DNA of 64,000 bases from Pseudomonadota bacterium (lineage in GTDB: Bacteria > Pseudomonadota > Gammaproteobacteria > Steroidobacterales > Steroidobacteraceae). The notes below the pieces were generated by a model. It had not been told where the DNA came from and searched no databases. It was given only the letters and a program-made list of their open reading frames with translations. The stretch lies in contig JAFEFN010000007.1 in the NCBI GenBank assembly GCA_018240525.1, positions 186,001 to 250,000 of the forward strand, given 5' to 3'. Made by a program: the position numbers and the translations under genes. Positions 12,247 through 20,987 of this stretch are shown one piece after another; the first letter of the stretch is position 1, and each line of letters starts with the position of its first letter.

Positions 12247-12864
12247 ATGGCCGTGCAGCTACTTTTCCCTACCCGCATCTACGAGGCGCGACTCTCCCAT
12301 GCGGGCTGGCGTGGCCTGAACGCACGGCTGCAGCGCGAGTGCCGGCAGATGCGCGAGGACGATCTGGCCGGGAGACGCTGGTCCCGGCGCAACTATCCGG
12401 GCGGGTACACCTCCTACGGCTCTGCCCACCGCATGCACCGCTTGTCGCCGAGCTTCGCGGCGCTCGAGCGCATTCTGGACCGCCACGTGGGGAAGTTCGC
12501 CCGTGAACTTGAGTTCGACCTGGACGGGCGCAACCTGGCGATGACCGACTGCTGGGTGAACATCATGGGCCAGGGCGCCGCACACAGCCTGCACCTGCAC
12601 CCGCTCTCCAGCATCAGCGGAACGTACTATGTTGCCGTGCCGCGCGGTGCGCCGGGCCTGAAGTTCGAGGATCCGCGCCTGGAGCGCTTCATGGCTGCGC
12701 CGCCGCGCTCGAGCCGCGCGAGCCGCTCCAATCAACCCTGGGTCACCCTGCCGGCGCAGGCCGGGCAACTGCTGCTCTTTGAAAGCTGGCTGCGCCACGA
12801 GGTGGCACCGCAGGCCTCCGCGGGCGAGCGCATCAGCATCAGCTTCAATTACAGCTGGTTCTGA
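12247..12864 (+). CDS. Putative 2-oxoglutarate-Fe(II) oxygenase (TIGR02466 / PF13759 type)
   Basis: Protein of 205 residues from ATG 12247 (MAVQLLFPTRIYEARL, a typical start for this family); an in-frame ATG at 12175 would overlap the divergent mmsA leader. The family pattern is clear: WVNIMGQGAAHSLHLHPLSS (iron ligand region with HxH), SGTYYVAVPRGAPGLKFEDPR, LLLFESWLRHEVAPQ (distal His) and ISISFNYSWF (2OG-contact region near the C-terminus). Substrate unknown. Divergent from mmsA with an 83-bp spacer. Confidence 0.82.
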   Translation: MAVQLLFPTRIYEARLSHAGWRGLNARLQRECRQMREDDLAGRRWSRRNYPGGYTSYGSAHRMHRLSPSFAALERILDRHVGKFARELEFDLDGRNLAMTDCWVNIMGQGAAHSLHLHPLSSISGTYYVAVPRGAPGLKFEDPRLERFMAAPPRSSRASRSNQPWVTLPAQAGQLLLFESWLRHEVAPQASAGERISISFNYSWF

Positions 12865-12889
12865 GGTCGCGGCCGCCGGGCGTGAATTC

Positions 12890-12919
12890 TTGTAAGTATA
12901 GGATTTTAATCAATATATA
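12890..12919 (+). promoter_or_regulatory. Candidate sigma-70 promoter for the YXWGXW protein
   Basis: TTGTAA (12890-12895), an 18-bp spacer, then TATATA (12914-12919), in an AT-rich patch 70 bp before the start at 12989. It stands out against the GC-rich background. Confidence 0.5.
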
Positions 12920-12988
12920 GCGCTGCTGCGAAGTTCAGCATCCGTTCAGTGCGCTGCGCTCAACGTGTAGGCCATGGAGGTCCCACGT

Positions 12989-14218
12989 ATGCGCAACATC
13001 ATCAGAAGCCTGATTCCCGCTCTGGCCCTCGCGGCGCTGCCGGTCCTTCCGGTCACCGCCAACGCCGGCATCGAGTTCGGCCTTTCGGTGAGCTTCGCGC
13101 CGCCGCCGCTGCCCGTGTATGAGCAGCCGCCCCTTCCGGGGCCGGGCTACCTGTGGGTGCCCGGCTACTGGGGCTGGAACGGATACGACTACTACTGGGT
13201 GCCCGGCACCTGGGCCCTGGCGCCCGTGACAGGCTATCTCTGGACGCCCGGATTCTGGGGCTGGGGCGATGGCGTGTATGTCTGGCACGCCGGCTACTGG
13301 GGCCCTCACGTCGGCTTCTACGGCGGCATCAACTACGGCTTCGGCTACACCGGTGTCGGGTACGAGGGCGGTTACTGGCGCGGCGGTGACTTTTGTTACA
13401 ACCGCGCGGTCAACAACGTCAACAACGTGTACGTCACCAACGTGTACAACCGCACCGTGGTGAACAACGTCTCGATCAACCACACGAGCTTCAATGGTGG
13501 CGTGGGTGGCGTGATGGCGCGGCCGACCAGGACCGATCTGCTGGCCGCCCACGAGCGCCACATCGGGCCGAGCAGCCTGCAGCGCGAGCAGGAAAGCTTC
13601 GCCCGCCGCGATGACTCGCTGCGTGCCTCCGTTAACCACGGCCGGCCGCCGATCGCTGCCACGCCGCGGCCGGCAGCCTTCAATGCACGTGAGGTCGTTG
13701 CGGCACGAGGCGCCCCCTCGCCGCGCCTGCTGCAGACATCGGCACAGTACGGGGATCGTCCGATGCAGGCCGAGCGCGGGAATGGCTTCCAGTACCGCAA
13801 CGATCGTGCTGTACCGCAAGGGCAGGTGAGCGCGCAGTACCGCCCTGAGCGCCCGGTACCTTCACGCCAGGCGAACGCGCCACAGTTCCGCGCGGAGCGG
13901 CCGGTGCAGGCCAGCCAGGTGAATGCGCCGCAGTATCGCAGCCAGCGCCCGGTGCAGGCCGGGCCGGTGAACACCCCGCCTGTCTATCGCGGGCAGACGG
14001 CGGTGCAACCGCTGCAGGTACGGGCGCCGCAGCCCCAGTATGAGCGCCCGGCGCCGGTGTATCAGCCGAGGCCTCCGCAGTACTCCGTCAGCCGCGCTCC
14101 GCAGACGGCGCCCGCTCACCCGGTCAATGCCCCGAGGCCTGCGATGCCGAACGGCCCGTCGCGTCCCCCGATGCAGGTCGGCCAGGCCGGCAACACGCAC
14201 CAGAACCACGGTCATTGA
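12989..14218 (+). CDS. YXWGXW repeat-containing secreted protein with Pro/Gln-rich repeat tail
   Basis: Protein of 409 residues starting at MRNIIRSLIPALALAAL; GGAGG at 12976-12980 selects ATG 12989. A signal peptide ends near ANAG. The next part carries Trp/Tyr repeats of the YXWGXW type (LWVPGYWGWNGYDYYWVPG, LWTPGFWGWGDGVYVW). A central Asn/Val-rich stretch (NNVNNVYVTNVYNRTVVNN) follows. Residues about 270-360 contain imperfect repeats of roughly 17 residues built on QYR.ERPVQA.QVNAPQ. Likely exported and low in structure; function unknown. A hairpin plus T-run terminator follows. Confidence 0.8.
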   Translation: MRNIIRSLIPALALAALPVLPVTANAGIEFGLSVSFAPPPLPVYEQPPLPGPGYLWVPGYWGWNGYDYYWVPGTWALAPVTGYLWTPGFWGWGDGVYVWHAGYWGPHVGFYGGINYGFGYTGVGYEGGYWRGGDFCYNRAVNNVNNVYVTNVYNRTVVNNVSINHTSFNGGVGGVMARPTRTDLLAAHERHIGPSSLQREQESFARRDDSLRASVNHGRPPIAATPRPAAFNAREVVAARGAPSPRLLQTSAQYGDRPMQAERGNGFQYRNDRAVPQGQVSAQYRPERPVPSRQANAPQFRAERPVQASQVNAPQYRSQRPVQAGPVNTPPVYRGQTAVQPLQVRAPQPQYERPAPVYQPRPPQYSVSRAPQTAPAHPVNAPRPAMPNGPSRPPMQVGQAGNTHQNHGH

Positions 14219-14234
14219 GGGTATCCCGATGAAC

Positions 14235-14270
14235 GAGACGGCAAGCGACGGCGCTTGCCGTCTCTCTTTT
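14235..14270 (+). terminator. Intrinsic terminator after the YXWGXW gene
   Basis: Perfect 12-bp stem GAGACGGCAAGC / GCTTGCCGTCTC, loop GACGGC, then TCTTTT. It lies 17 bp after the stop. Confidence 0.85.
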
Positions 14271-14439
14271 GGGCAGCAGCCGCGTACCCGCAGAGCGCGC
14301 AGATGACGCCGGCCGTCAGCAGCCTCGCATCGAAGCTGTGATTGATGGCTGCCGGGTCCTGCCAGGCAAGCTCGACCCGGCGGTGGGTCCGCAGCAGGTG
14401 CGCTGAGCGGACCGACTGAGGTGCGGTACGGGCGCTGCC

Positions 14440-15108
14440 CTACAGCACGCGCCGCAGCCACGCGGCGATGTCGGCGACTTCTGGCGGGTTCACCGAGTGA
14501 GGCATGCTGTAGGTATGCCACTCCACCGCATACCCGGCCGCCTGCAGCTGCCGCTTCGCGTCTTCGCCGAGCTGCGGGGCGACCACCGGATCCTGGTTGC
14601 CGTGACCCAGGAAGATCGGCGTCGCCTGGTTGGCGGCGCTGCGCTCCGCGGCGAGGCGCTGTCCGCCCAGCAGCAGGTAACAAGACAGGCCCATGATCCC
14701 GGCGAGCTTTTCCGGATAGCGGGGTCCGGCGTACAGCGCCATGGCGCCCCCCTGCGAGAACCCGGCCAGCACGATGCGGCCGGTGGGGACGCCGCGCTCG
14801 TTTTCGCGCCGGATCAGAGCGCCGATGGCTTCCTGTGAGGCGCGTATGCCGGTTTCATCCTCCGCCGTCCGCCGATCGAGCGCGGCGATGTCGTACCAGG
14901 CACGCATCCGATATCCGCCGTTGAGCGTCACCGGTCGCACGGGCGCGTGCGGGAATACGAAGCGCAGCGCCCGCTCGTCCGGACGCACCAGCTCCGGCAC
15001 GATCGGCTCAAAGTCATGGCCGTCCGCACCCAGGCCGTGCAGCCAGATGACGCAGCCGGTGGGTGCACGACCTGTCTCGACCTCGACTGCATCGCCCGGC
15101 ACGCCCAT
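14440..15108 (-). CDS. Carboxylesterase / lysophospholipase-like alpha/beta hydrolase
   Basis: Cytosolic serine hydrolase of 222 residues in the phospholipase/carboxylesterase family (EstB, APT1-like). N-terminal VIWLHGLGADGHDFEPIVPEL forms the oxyanion-hole region; the nucleophile elbow is GFSQGGAMALY; the acid is the Asp in GHGNQDPVV; the base is the His in YSMPHSV. FPHAPVRPVTLNGGYRMRAWYDI is the usual family segment. Divergent from the lytic transglycosylase gene. Natural substrate unknown. The 169 bp beyond its 3' end, up to the YXWGXW terminator, hold nothing I can support. Confidence 0.9.
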   Translation of the reverse strand: MGVPGDAVEVETGRAPTGCVIWLHGLGADGHDFEPIVPELVRPDERALRFVFPHAPVRPVTLNGGYRMRAWYDIAALDRRTAEDETGIRASQEAIGALIRRENERGVPTGRIVLAGFSQGGAMALYAGPRYPEKLAGIMGLSCYLLLGGQRLAAERSAANQATPIFLGHGNQDPVVAPQLGEDAKRQLQAAGYAVEWHTYSMPHSVNPPEVADIAAWLRRVL

Positions 15109-15177
15109 TTATCCTTCTCCGTTTCCCGACATGCATGGTAGTGCAGTAGCGGTGGTGACGTCAGAGAGGAACGAATA

Positions 15178-15993
15178 ATGGCACGGCAGCGCCGCGGTGC
15201 CACCCGGCGCGCCCGCCCGCGCGCCCGCGTCCAGCCGCGGCGCGGGCGCGGCACGCGCACGAAGGCGCCGATGGCGGCGAGCCTGGTACTGTACGGGCTC
15301 GTGGCGCTGATTGCGGTCGCCGCGGCAGATCTCGCGTACCAGGTCGTGCGCAAGCCGACGGAGCTGTTCTTCCCGCTGAGCGGGGTGCTTTACAAGACGC
15401 CCGCCGCGACCTGGCGCGCGTATGGCCCGCTGTTCAGGCGCAACTCGACCGAGCTCATCGATGCGCCGCTGCTGGCCGCGCTGGCACAGGTGGAGGGCTC
15501 GGGGAACCCCCTGGTGCGCACGTACTGGCGCTGGTCCTGGTCGGCGCACCTGCTCGATATCTACCGACCCGCCTCGAGCGCGGTCGGGATGTACCAGATC
15601 ACCGACTCCACCTTCGCCGAGGCCAGCCCCTACTGCATCCACCACCACCAGCTGGTGCACGCCGGGCCTTGGGATGACTGGCACTCCTGCTGGTTCAACC
15701 GGCTGTATCTGCGCATCGTTCCGGCGGATGCGGTGGAGCTGACTGCGGCGTACCTGGAACTGAAGGTGTCGGCGATCCTCGCGCATGCCGGTCGCCACAC
15801 CCCGATGCAGGTACGGCACCTGGCGGCGGTGGTGCACCTGTGTGGCGCGGGGGCCGCGGCGGCCTACGCGCACCGCGGCTTCCAGTTCAGCGCCGGACAG
15901 CGGTGCGGGGATCATGACCCGCGTGAGTACCTCGCCAGGGTCGACGCGGCGCGCGCCGAGTTCCTCAGGCTGGCCGAGGACGATGCCCCTTAG
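15178..15993 (+). CDS. Membrane-anchored lytic transglycosylase (SLT fold)
   Basis: Protein of 271 residues. A very Arg-rich cytoplasmic start (1-30) is followed by one transmembrane helix (about 33-55, ASLVLYGLVALIAVAAADLAY) and a periplasmic SLT-type domain: LLAALAQVEGSGNPLV holds the likely catalytic Glu, and SSAVGMYQITDSTF is the GLMQ-like motif. The C-terminal LAAVVHLCGAGAA...HRGF matches the AYNAG region of the fold. It would cleave peptidoglycan glycan strands. GAGAGGA precedes the ATG. Its stop overlaps the convergent FKBP gene. Confidence 0.75.
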   Translation: MARQRRGATRRARPRARVQPRRGRGTRTKAPMAASLVLYGLVALIAVAAADLAYQVVRKPTELFFPLSGVLYKTPAATWRAYGPLFRRNSTELIDAPLLAALAQVEGSGNPLVRTYWRWSWSAHLLDIYRPASSAVGMYQITDSTFAEASPYCIHHHQLVHAGPWDDWHSCWFNRLYLRIVPADAVELTAAYLELKVSAILAHAGRHTPMQVRHLAAVVHLCGAGAAAAYAHRGFQFSAGQRCGDHDPREYLARVDAARAEFLRLAEDDAP

Positions 15994-16472
15994 TGATGGT
16001 GGCCGCCCGGACCGTGTACATGCCCGTGCGAGAGTTCCTCGGCCGTGGCTGGACGCACCTCGGCGACCTCGACCTCGAAGTTGAGGTGCTGCCCGGCCAG
16101 TGGGTGGTTGCCGTCGAGGGTTACCATGTCGCCCGACACGTGGCTCACGGTGACCGCGCGCACGCCTCCCTGGGTCTGCGCCTGCAGGCGCATGCCGACC
16201 GTGATCTTGGGAATTCCCTTGAGCGCGCGCCGCGGCACCTTCTGGATCAGTGCCTTGTCGTACTCGCCGTAGCCGTCGGCCGGGGGGATCTTCACCTGCA
16301 GCTTGTCGCCGGGATTCTTGCCGGTGAGTTCACGCTCGAGGCCGGTGATCAGGTTGCCGTGGCCGTGCAGATAGGTCAGTGGCTCGCCCTCCGCAGAGCT
16401 GTCGAGCACTTCGCCCGCATCGTTCTTGAGGGTGTAGTGGATGCTGACGACCTGGTCCTGCTCGATGCTCAT
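15990..16472 (-). CDS. FKBP-type peptidyl-prolyl isomerase, SlyD-like with His-rich tail
   Basis: 160 residues starting at MSIEQDQVVSIHYTLKNDAG; AAGGAT lies just upstream of ATG 16472, and the longer frame to 16760 has no matching N-terminus. SlyD features: DSSAEGEPLTYLHGHGNLITGLERELTGKNPGD, an inserted chaperone flap (ADGYGEYDKALIQKVPRRAL...), then VTLDGNHPLAGQHLNFEVEV. The C-terminus HGHVHGPGGHHH suggests metal (Ni) binding, shorter than in E. coli SlyD. A prolyl isomerase and chaperone role is expected. It converges on the transglycosylase gene, overlapping by 4 bp. Confidence 0.92.
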   Translation of the reverse strand: MSIEQDQVVSIHYTLKNDAGEVLDSSAEGEPLTYLHGHGNLITGLERELTGKNPGDKLQVKIPPADGYGEYDKALIQKVPRRALKGIPKITVGMRLQAQTQGGVRAVTVSHVSGDMVTLDGNHPLAGQHLNFEVEVAEVRPATAEELSHGHVHGPGGHHH

Positions 16473-16632
16473 GTGATCCTTGTAAAGCCGGTTGGAGCGC
16501 CGGTGACTGCCCGGGGCGCTGGAACGTGACTGCGGCCGTTTTTGGCACGCAACGGATGGAACGCAAGGATAACATTGCGGGCGGCTGCGACCCAACGTGC
16601 GGACACCGCGGCGACAGGAAGCGGAGCTGCGC

Positions 16633-18795
16633 GTGAGATACACCACCTTGGCGACCTGCATCGCGTTGCTGTCGGCCACCCGCCTGGCCGCCGGCGCCCA
16701 GCCGGCCCTTAACCCCGCGAGGTCATCCATGGCCGACAACCCCTTTGCCCGTGCCAGCACGCTGGCCTTCGAGCTGCCGCCGTTTGATCGGATCCACGAT
16801 GCCGACTACCTGCCTGCGTACGAGGCGGGCATGGCCGAGCAGATGCGTGAGGTCGCCGCCATCGCGCACGATCCGCATGCGCCCACGTTCGAGAACACGA
16901 TCGTCGCGCTGGAACGCTCAGGCCAGCTGCTGCACAGGGTGGAGGCAGTGTTCGGACGGCTGAACGCGTGCAACACGAACCCCGTGATGCAGGCCTTGGA
17001 TACCGAGCTGGCCCCCCGGCTGGCGGCGCATGCCGACGCCGTCCAGCTGGACCCCGCGCTGTGGGCGCGAGTGGACGCACTGTACGGCAAGCGTGCCTCA
17101 CTGCACCTGGGACCCGAGCAGCTGCAGCTGCTGGAGCGCTACCACACCGAGATGGTGCGCGACGGCGCTCGATTGACTGGGGCGCAGAAGGTGCAGCTGC
17201 GCGAGCTGAACGCACAGATGTCGCGGCTGCGCACGCGCTTCAAGCAGAACGTGCTCAGGGCCACGGCCGATGCCGCCGTGGTCGTGGACAGCGTGGCGGA
17301 ACTGGATGGACTCTCCGCGACGCAGATCGGGGCAGCGCGGCAGGCCGCGGCTGCCCGCGGCCTGGAAGGTAAGTGGGTGATCGCGCTGCAGAATACGACC
17401 AACCAGCCGGTTCTGGCCCACCTCAACAACCGCGCGCTGCGCGAGCGCATCTACAGAGCCTCGGTCAACCGCGGCACGGGCGGTGCCACGGACAACAGCG
17501 ACGTCATCGCGCAGCTGGTGAGGCTGCGCGCCGAGCGTGCGGCGCTCCTCGGCTATCCGGACCATGCCGCCTACCAGCTGGCGGACGAGTCGGCCGGCAC
17601 TGCGCAGGCCGTGCAGGCGATGATCAGCCAGGTGGCGCCGGCGGCTCTGGCACGGGCCCGCGCGGAAGCGACCGACATTCAGGCCCTCATCGACGCGCAG
17701 GCGAAAGCGGCCGGGACTCCCACCTTTGCCCCGGAGCCATGGGACTGGCTCTTCTACGCCGAGCAGGTGCGCGCGCAGCGCTACAGCTTCGACCAGACCG
17801 CCGTGGCTCCGTACCTCGAGCTCGATCGTGTATTGCGCGATGGCGTGTTCTACGCGGCGACCCAGCTCTACGGCATCACATTCACGGAGCGACATGATCT
17901 GCCGGTATACCAGCCGGACGTGCGCGTATTCGAGGTCCGCGACACGGATGGCGCGCCACTGGCCTTGTTTCTGGCGGACTACTTTGCGCGCGACAACAAG
18001 CAGGGCGGCGCATGGATGGCCTCGTACGTGCTGCAGTCGCGTCTGCTCGGGCGCAAGCCGGTGGTGGCGAATCACCTGAACATCGCCAAGCCGCCGCCCG
18101 GCCAGCCGGTGTTGCTGACCTTCGAGGAAGTGACGACGATGTTCCACGAGTTCGGCCATGCGTTGCACGCCATGCTCTCGGACGTGCAGTACCCGAAGCT
18201 CTCCGGCACGCAGGTGCCGCGTGACTTCGTCGAGTATCCCTCGCAATACAACGAGATGTGGGCCCGCGAGCCGGCGGTGGTCGCCCACTATGCGCACCAT
18301 TACCAGAGCGGCGAGCCGATGCCCGCGGCCCTGCTGGCCAAGGTGCTCGAGGCACAGCACTTCAACCAGGGTTACGCAACGACCGAGTACCTGGCCGCGG
18401 CGCAGCTGGACCAGTCCTGGCATGCGCTCGGCGCCGCCGAGTCGCCTCCGGGACCGGGCGTTGCCGAGTTCGAGAGGTCGGCCCTGCACAGGAGCGGACT
18501 CGACTATGCGCCGGTGCCGCCCCGATATCACTCGAGTTACTTTTCCCACATCTTCTCGAACGACTACTCGGCCGGCTATTACGCCTACCTGTGGAGCGAG
18601 GTGCTGGCGCGCGACACCGGGGAGTGGTTCCACGCGCATGGCGGCCTGACGCGGGCGAACGGGCAGGCCCTGCGTACGCGTGTGCTGTCACGCGGGCGCA
18701 GCGAGGACCCGCAGGTGCTGTTCCGCAACTTCTACGGCGGCGATCCCAGGATCGGTCCGCTGCTCGAGTATCGGGGCCTGGCGGGCGGTGGCTAG
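16633..18795 (+). CDS. dcp: M3 family peptidyl-dipeptidase (Dcp-like), exported
   Basis: Zinc metallopeptidase of about 720 residues. The M3 motif HEFGH is at residues 505-509 (TMFHEFGHALHAMLSD), and the third ligand region is the PSQYNEMW segment. GTG 16633 is preferred because GGAAGCGGAG precedes it and it gives a signal peptide ([23 protein letters not shown]), placing the enzyme in the periplasm; ATG 16597 in frame is an alternative. Expected to remove C-terminal dipeptides from peptides. The 160 bp before it form the divergent promoter region with the FKBP gene. Confidence 0.9.
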   Translation: MRYTTLATCIALLSATRLAAGAQPALNPARSSMADNPFARASTLAFELPPFDRIHDADYLPAYEAGMAEQMREVAAIAHDPHAPTFENTIVALERSGQLLHRVEAVFGRLNACNTNPVMQALDTELAPRLAAHADAVQLDPALWARVDALYGKRASLHLGPEQLQLLERYHTEMVRDGARLTGAQKVQLRELNAQMSRLRTRFKQNVLRATADAAVVVDSVAELDGLSATQIGAARQAAAARGLEGKWVIALQNTTNQPVLAHLNNRALRERIYRASVNRGTGGATDNSDVIAQLVRLRAERAALLGYPDHAAYQLADESAGTAQAVQAMISQVAPAALARARAEATDIQALIDAQAKAAGTPTFAPEPWDWLFYAEQVRAQRYSFDQTAVAPYLELDRVLRDGVFYAATQLYGITFTERHDLPVYQPDVRVFEVRDTDGAPLALFLADYFARDNKQGGAWMASYVLQSRLLGRKPVVANHLNIAKPPPGQPVLLTFEEVTTMFHEFGHALHAMLSDVQYPKLSGTQVPRDFVEYPSQYNEMWAREPAVVAHYAHHYQSGEPMPAALLAKVLEAQHFNQGYATTEYLAAAQLDQSWHALGAAESPPGPGVAEFERSALHRSGLDYAPVPPRYHSSYFSHIFSNDYSAGYYAYLWSEVLARDTGEWFHAHGGLTRANGQALRTRVLSRGRSEDPQVLFRNFYGGDPRIGPLLEYRGLAGGG

Positions 18796-19784
18796 CCGGG
18801 AACGAGGGCGACCGCATCGCGGCGCGCGCGGTCGGTGGCGGCGATCAGGCGCGTGAAGTTCTCCAGCAGGGGCAGCTCGAGTCGCAGCTCGCGAGCCTTG
18901 CTGCAGGCGTAGCCCAGGGTCTCGTTCACCTCGAGCGGCCGACCGGCCTCGATGTCCTGCAACGACGACATCCGGTGTGCCGGCGCGTTCAGACGATATT
19001 GCGCGCCGGCGGCGGTGACGATGGCGACCGCCTCGGCCTCGCTGCCCGCGCAGATGCTGGCCGTGGGCAGGATCGCCCGGTCACTGACCGGGATCTCCAG
19101 CGCGCGCGCGAGCTGGCCCATCTCGCGCACGAGGCGCACCAGCAGCAGCGCGGAATCCGGGTCGGCGAGGAATTTCCAGGTCACGGCGCGGGTGCTGACC
19201 GACAGTGCCATGAGCCCGACCCACGAGCAGAACTTGGACCACTCCAGCACCAGGATCTCCGGCGTGGCTGCCGCGCGCACCCCCGCGCTGTCCAGGGCGG
19301 TCGCGATCCGGCGGGCACGCGTGCTGTCCCCGCCACCCAGTTCCCCGACGAAGATGTTCACGTTGCGGGTGAAAAGCACCGCCCCGTCCGGCAGCACCTC
19401 GCCGCTGGTGTCGGCGAGTGCCCCGAGCACGCGCTCGCGGCCGAAGGTCTGCGCCAGGATCTCATTCTTGAGGGGGCCGTTCTGGATGGACAGGGTGACG
19501 CCGAAGCGCGCCTGCGCCAGCGCCTGCAGGGCCTGCGCGGTCCCCGGGGTCTTGGTGGCGACGATGAGCGTCTCGGCTCCGGCAAACTCCGAGGCGTCCG
19601 GCACCGTGGTCACTGCGGTGTTGAATTCCGCCAGACCGCGCACCGTGATGCCATGGCGTTCGAGGTGCGCCGCACGCGAGCCACGCGCCAGCATCGCCAC
19701 CGAATGACCGGCACGCGCCAGGTGGCCGCCGACGATCGAGCCCATCGCCCCCGCGCCCAGCACGGCAAATTCGAACTGCGCCAT
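18792..19784 (-). CDS. Ketopantoate reductase family protein (ApbA/PanE-like)
   Basis: NAD(P)-dependent reductase of 330 residues. The N-terminal Rossmann motif is FAVLGAGAMGSIVGGHLARAG; the ApbA pattern continues with VATKTPGTAQALQAL and SIQNGPLKNEILA. The C-terminal helical domain has EWSKFCSWVG (catalytic Lys) and HRMSSLQDIEAGRPLEVNE, close to the family signature S(S/M)xxDxxxGRxTEixxxxG. No pan genes are nearby, so it may reduce another 2-oxo acid; a role in pantothenate synthesis is not shown. Its end overlaps the dcp stop by 4 bp, convergently. 18 bp upstream is the glutathione peroxidase gene, co-directional. Confidence 0.85.
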   Translation of the reverse strand: MAQFEFAVLGAGAMGSIVGGHLARAGHSVAMLARGSRAAHLERHGITVRGLAEFNTAVTTVPDASEFAGAETLIVATKTPGTAQALQALAQARFGVTLSIQNGPLKNEILAQTFGRERVLGALADTSGEVLPDGAVLFTRNVNIFVGELGGGDSTRARRIATALDSAGVRAAATPEILVLEWSKFCSWVGLMALSVSTRAVTWKFLADPDSALLLVRLVREMGQLARALEIPVSDRAILPTASICAGSEAEAVAIVTAAGAQYRLNAPAHRMSSLQDIEAGRPLEVNETLGYACSKARELRLELPLLENFTRLIAATDRARRDAVALVPG

Positions 19785-19802
19785 CTCGCGTCTCGCCGGC
19801 GC

Positions 19803-20282
19803 TTACAGCGCCTCGGCGATGTCCTGCATCAGTCCCCGGTCCTGCGGCGTCGTGCCCGGCGGGTAGCGGTGCAGCACCTTGCCGTCGCGCCCGATGAGGA
19901 ATTTTTCGAAATTCCAGGTGATATCGCCCGGGAAGCCGTTGGCCTCGGACGTCAGGAACCGGTAGACCGCGCTGCGCCCGTCGCCGTTGACGTCGAGCTT
20001 CTCGCTCAGCGGGAAGCTCACCCCGTAGGTGGTGCGGCAGAAGCTGACGATCTCCTCGGCACTGCCGGGCTCCTGCCCCGCAAACTGGTTGCAGGGGAAG
20101 CCCACGACCGAGAAATTCTGGTCGGCCAGATCACGTTGCAGCTCCTCGAGCCCTTCGTACTGCGGCGTCAGGCCGCAGCGACTGGCGACGTTGACCGCCA
20201 GGGTCACCTTGCCGCGCAGGCCACCGAGCAGGTCCGGGGTGCCGTCGATCTTCTTCACCGCAATGTCGTAGAAGCTGCCCAT
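19803..20282 (-). CDS. Glutathione peroxidase family (thiol peroxidase type)
   Basis: 159 residues from ATG 20282 (MGSFYDIAVKKIDGTPDLL), the standard start; the frame continues upstream into the promoter of the divergent ferritin-like gene. Catalytic triad/tetrad regions are present: NVASRCGLTPQY (peroxidatic Cys, not selenocysteine), VGFPCNQFAGQEP (Gln and second Cys), and WNFEKFLIGRDG (Trp, Asn). It reduces hydroperoxides, probably with thioredoxin, as the second Cys suggests. Next to a ferritin-like gene, an oxidative-stress pairing is plausible. Confidence 0.95.
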   Translation of the reverse strand: MGSFYDIAVKKIDGTPDLLGGLRGKVTLAVNVASRCGLTPQYEGLEELQRDLADQNFSVVGFPCNQFAGQEPGSAEEIVSFCRTTYGVSFPLSEKLDVNGDGRSAVYRFLTSEANGFPGDITWNFEKFLIGRDGKVLHRYPPGTTPQDRGLMQDIAEAL

Positions 20283-20370
20283 GTACTGCCCTTCGTGCCG
20301 GAGGTGAAGATGTACGATACACCCGTCTGGGCTTACCATCCGCACCCCGGTTGCACGCAGGAGAAGGTCA

Positions 20371-20826
20371 ATGGCCTCACAGCTGAGCAAGGCGGAGTCG
20401 ACCCAGGTCGTCGAGATCCTCAACCGCATCCTGGAGCTCGAGCTGTCCGGGCTGGTGCGGTACCTGCACTACAGTTTCATGGTGTTCGGGCACAACCGCA
20501 TCCCGATCGTCGCCTGGCTGCGCAGCCAGGCGGTCGAGTCGCAGGCACACGCGGTACGCGCCGGCGAACTCATCACGGCGCTCGGCGGCCACCCCTCCCT
20601 GAAGATCGGTGCGCTGCTGGAGACCCACAAGCACAACGTGGATGAGATCCTGCGCGAGGCCCTCGCGCACGAGGAGGAGGGCGTGGCGCAGTACCACAAA
20701 CTTCTCGAGCTGGTCGCAGGGCGCAACGTCATGCTGGAGGAGTACGCACGCACCCAGATCGCCGCAGAGGACATGCACCTCGCCGACCTGGGCAAGATGC
20801 TGCGCAAGCCGGGCTCCATCGCCTGA
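20371..20826 (+). CDS. Bacterioferritin-like / ferritin-like di-iron protein
   Basis: Four-helix protein of 151 residues. Helix A has LNRILELELSGLVRYLHYSFMVFG, helix B has VESQAHAVRAGELITALGG, and helices C-D carry LREALAHEEEGVAQYHKLLELV and YARTQIAAEDMHLADLGKML. The spaced Glu/His residues fit a ferroxidase site (E..., ExxH, E..., ExxH). It resembles bacterioferritins and Dps-like proteins more than encapsulated ferritins. Role in iron storage or detoxification is inference. AGGAGAAGG precedes the ATG. Divergent from glutathione peroxidase. Confidence 0.8.
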   Translation: MASQLSKAESTQVVEILNRILELELSGLVRYLHYSFMVFGHNRIPIVAWLRSQAVESQAHAVRAGELITALGGHPSLKIGALLETHKHNVDEILREALAHEEEGVAQYHKLLELVAGRNVMLEEYARTQIAAEDMHLADLGKMLRKPGSIA

Positions 20827-20987
20827 GCGGCGCGCCGCCCTCTCCCGAAAGATGGAGGCGCGGCGGGCGGGGCAGGGCGCGTGTCGTGTTCGCGTGATTC
20901 CGTGTCGGAACGTGCGGTGCTTCACATCAAAGCAATGCGCGCTGCGTAGACTGCGCGCCCCTGACAAACCACATGGAATCCACGGTC

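Noticed and set aside
14271-14439. In-frame open stretch after the carboxylesterase stop on the minus strand, as a read-through extension or lost domain
   Set aside because: It continues for about 60 codons past the TAG but shows no conserved motif and runs into the terminator of the YXWGXW gene.
19803-20282. Selenocysteine in the glutathione peroxidase
   Set aside because: The active-site codon is TGC (VASRCGLT), not TGA.
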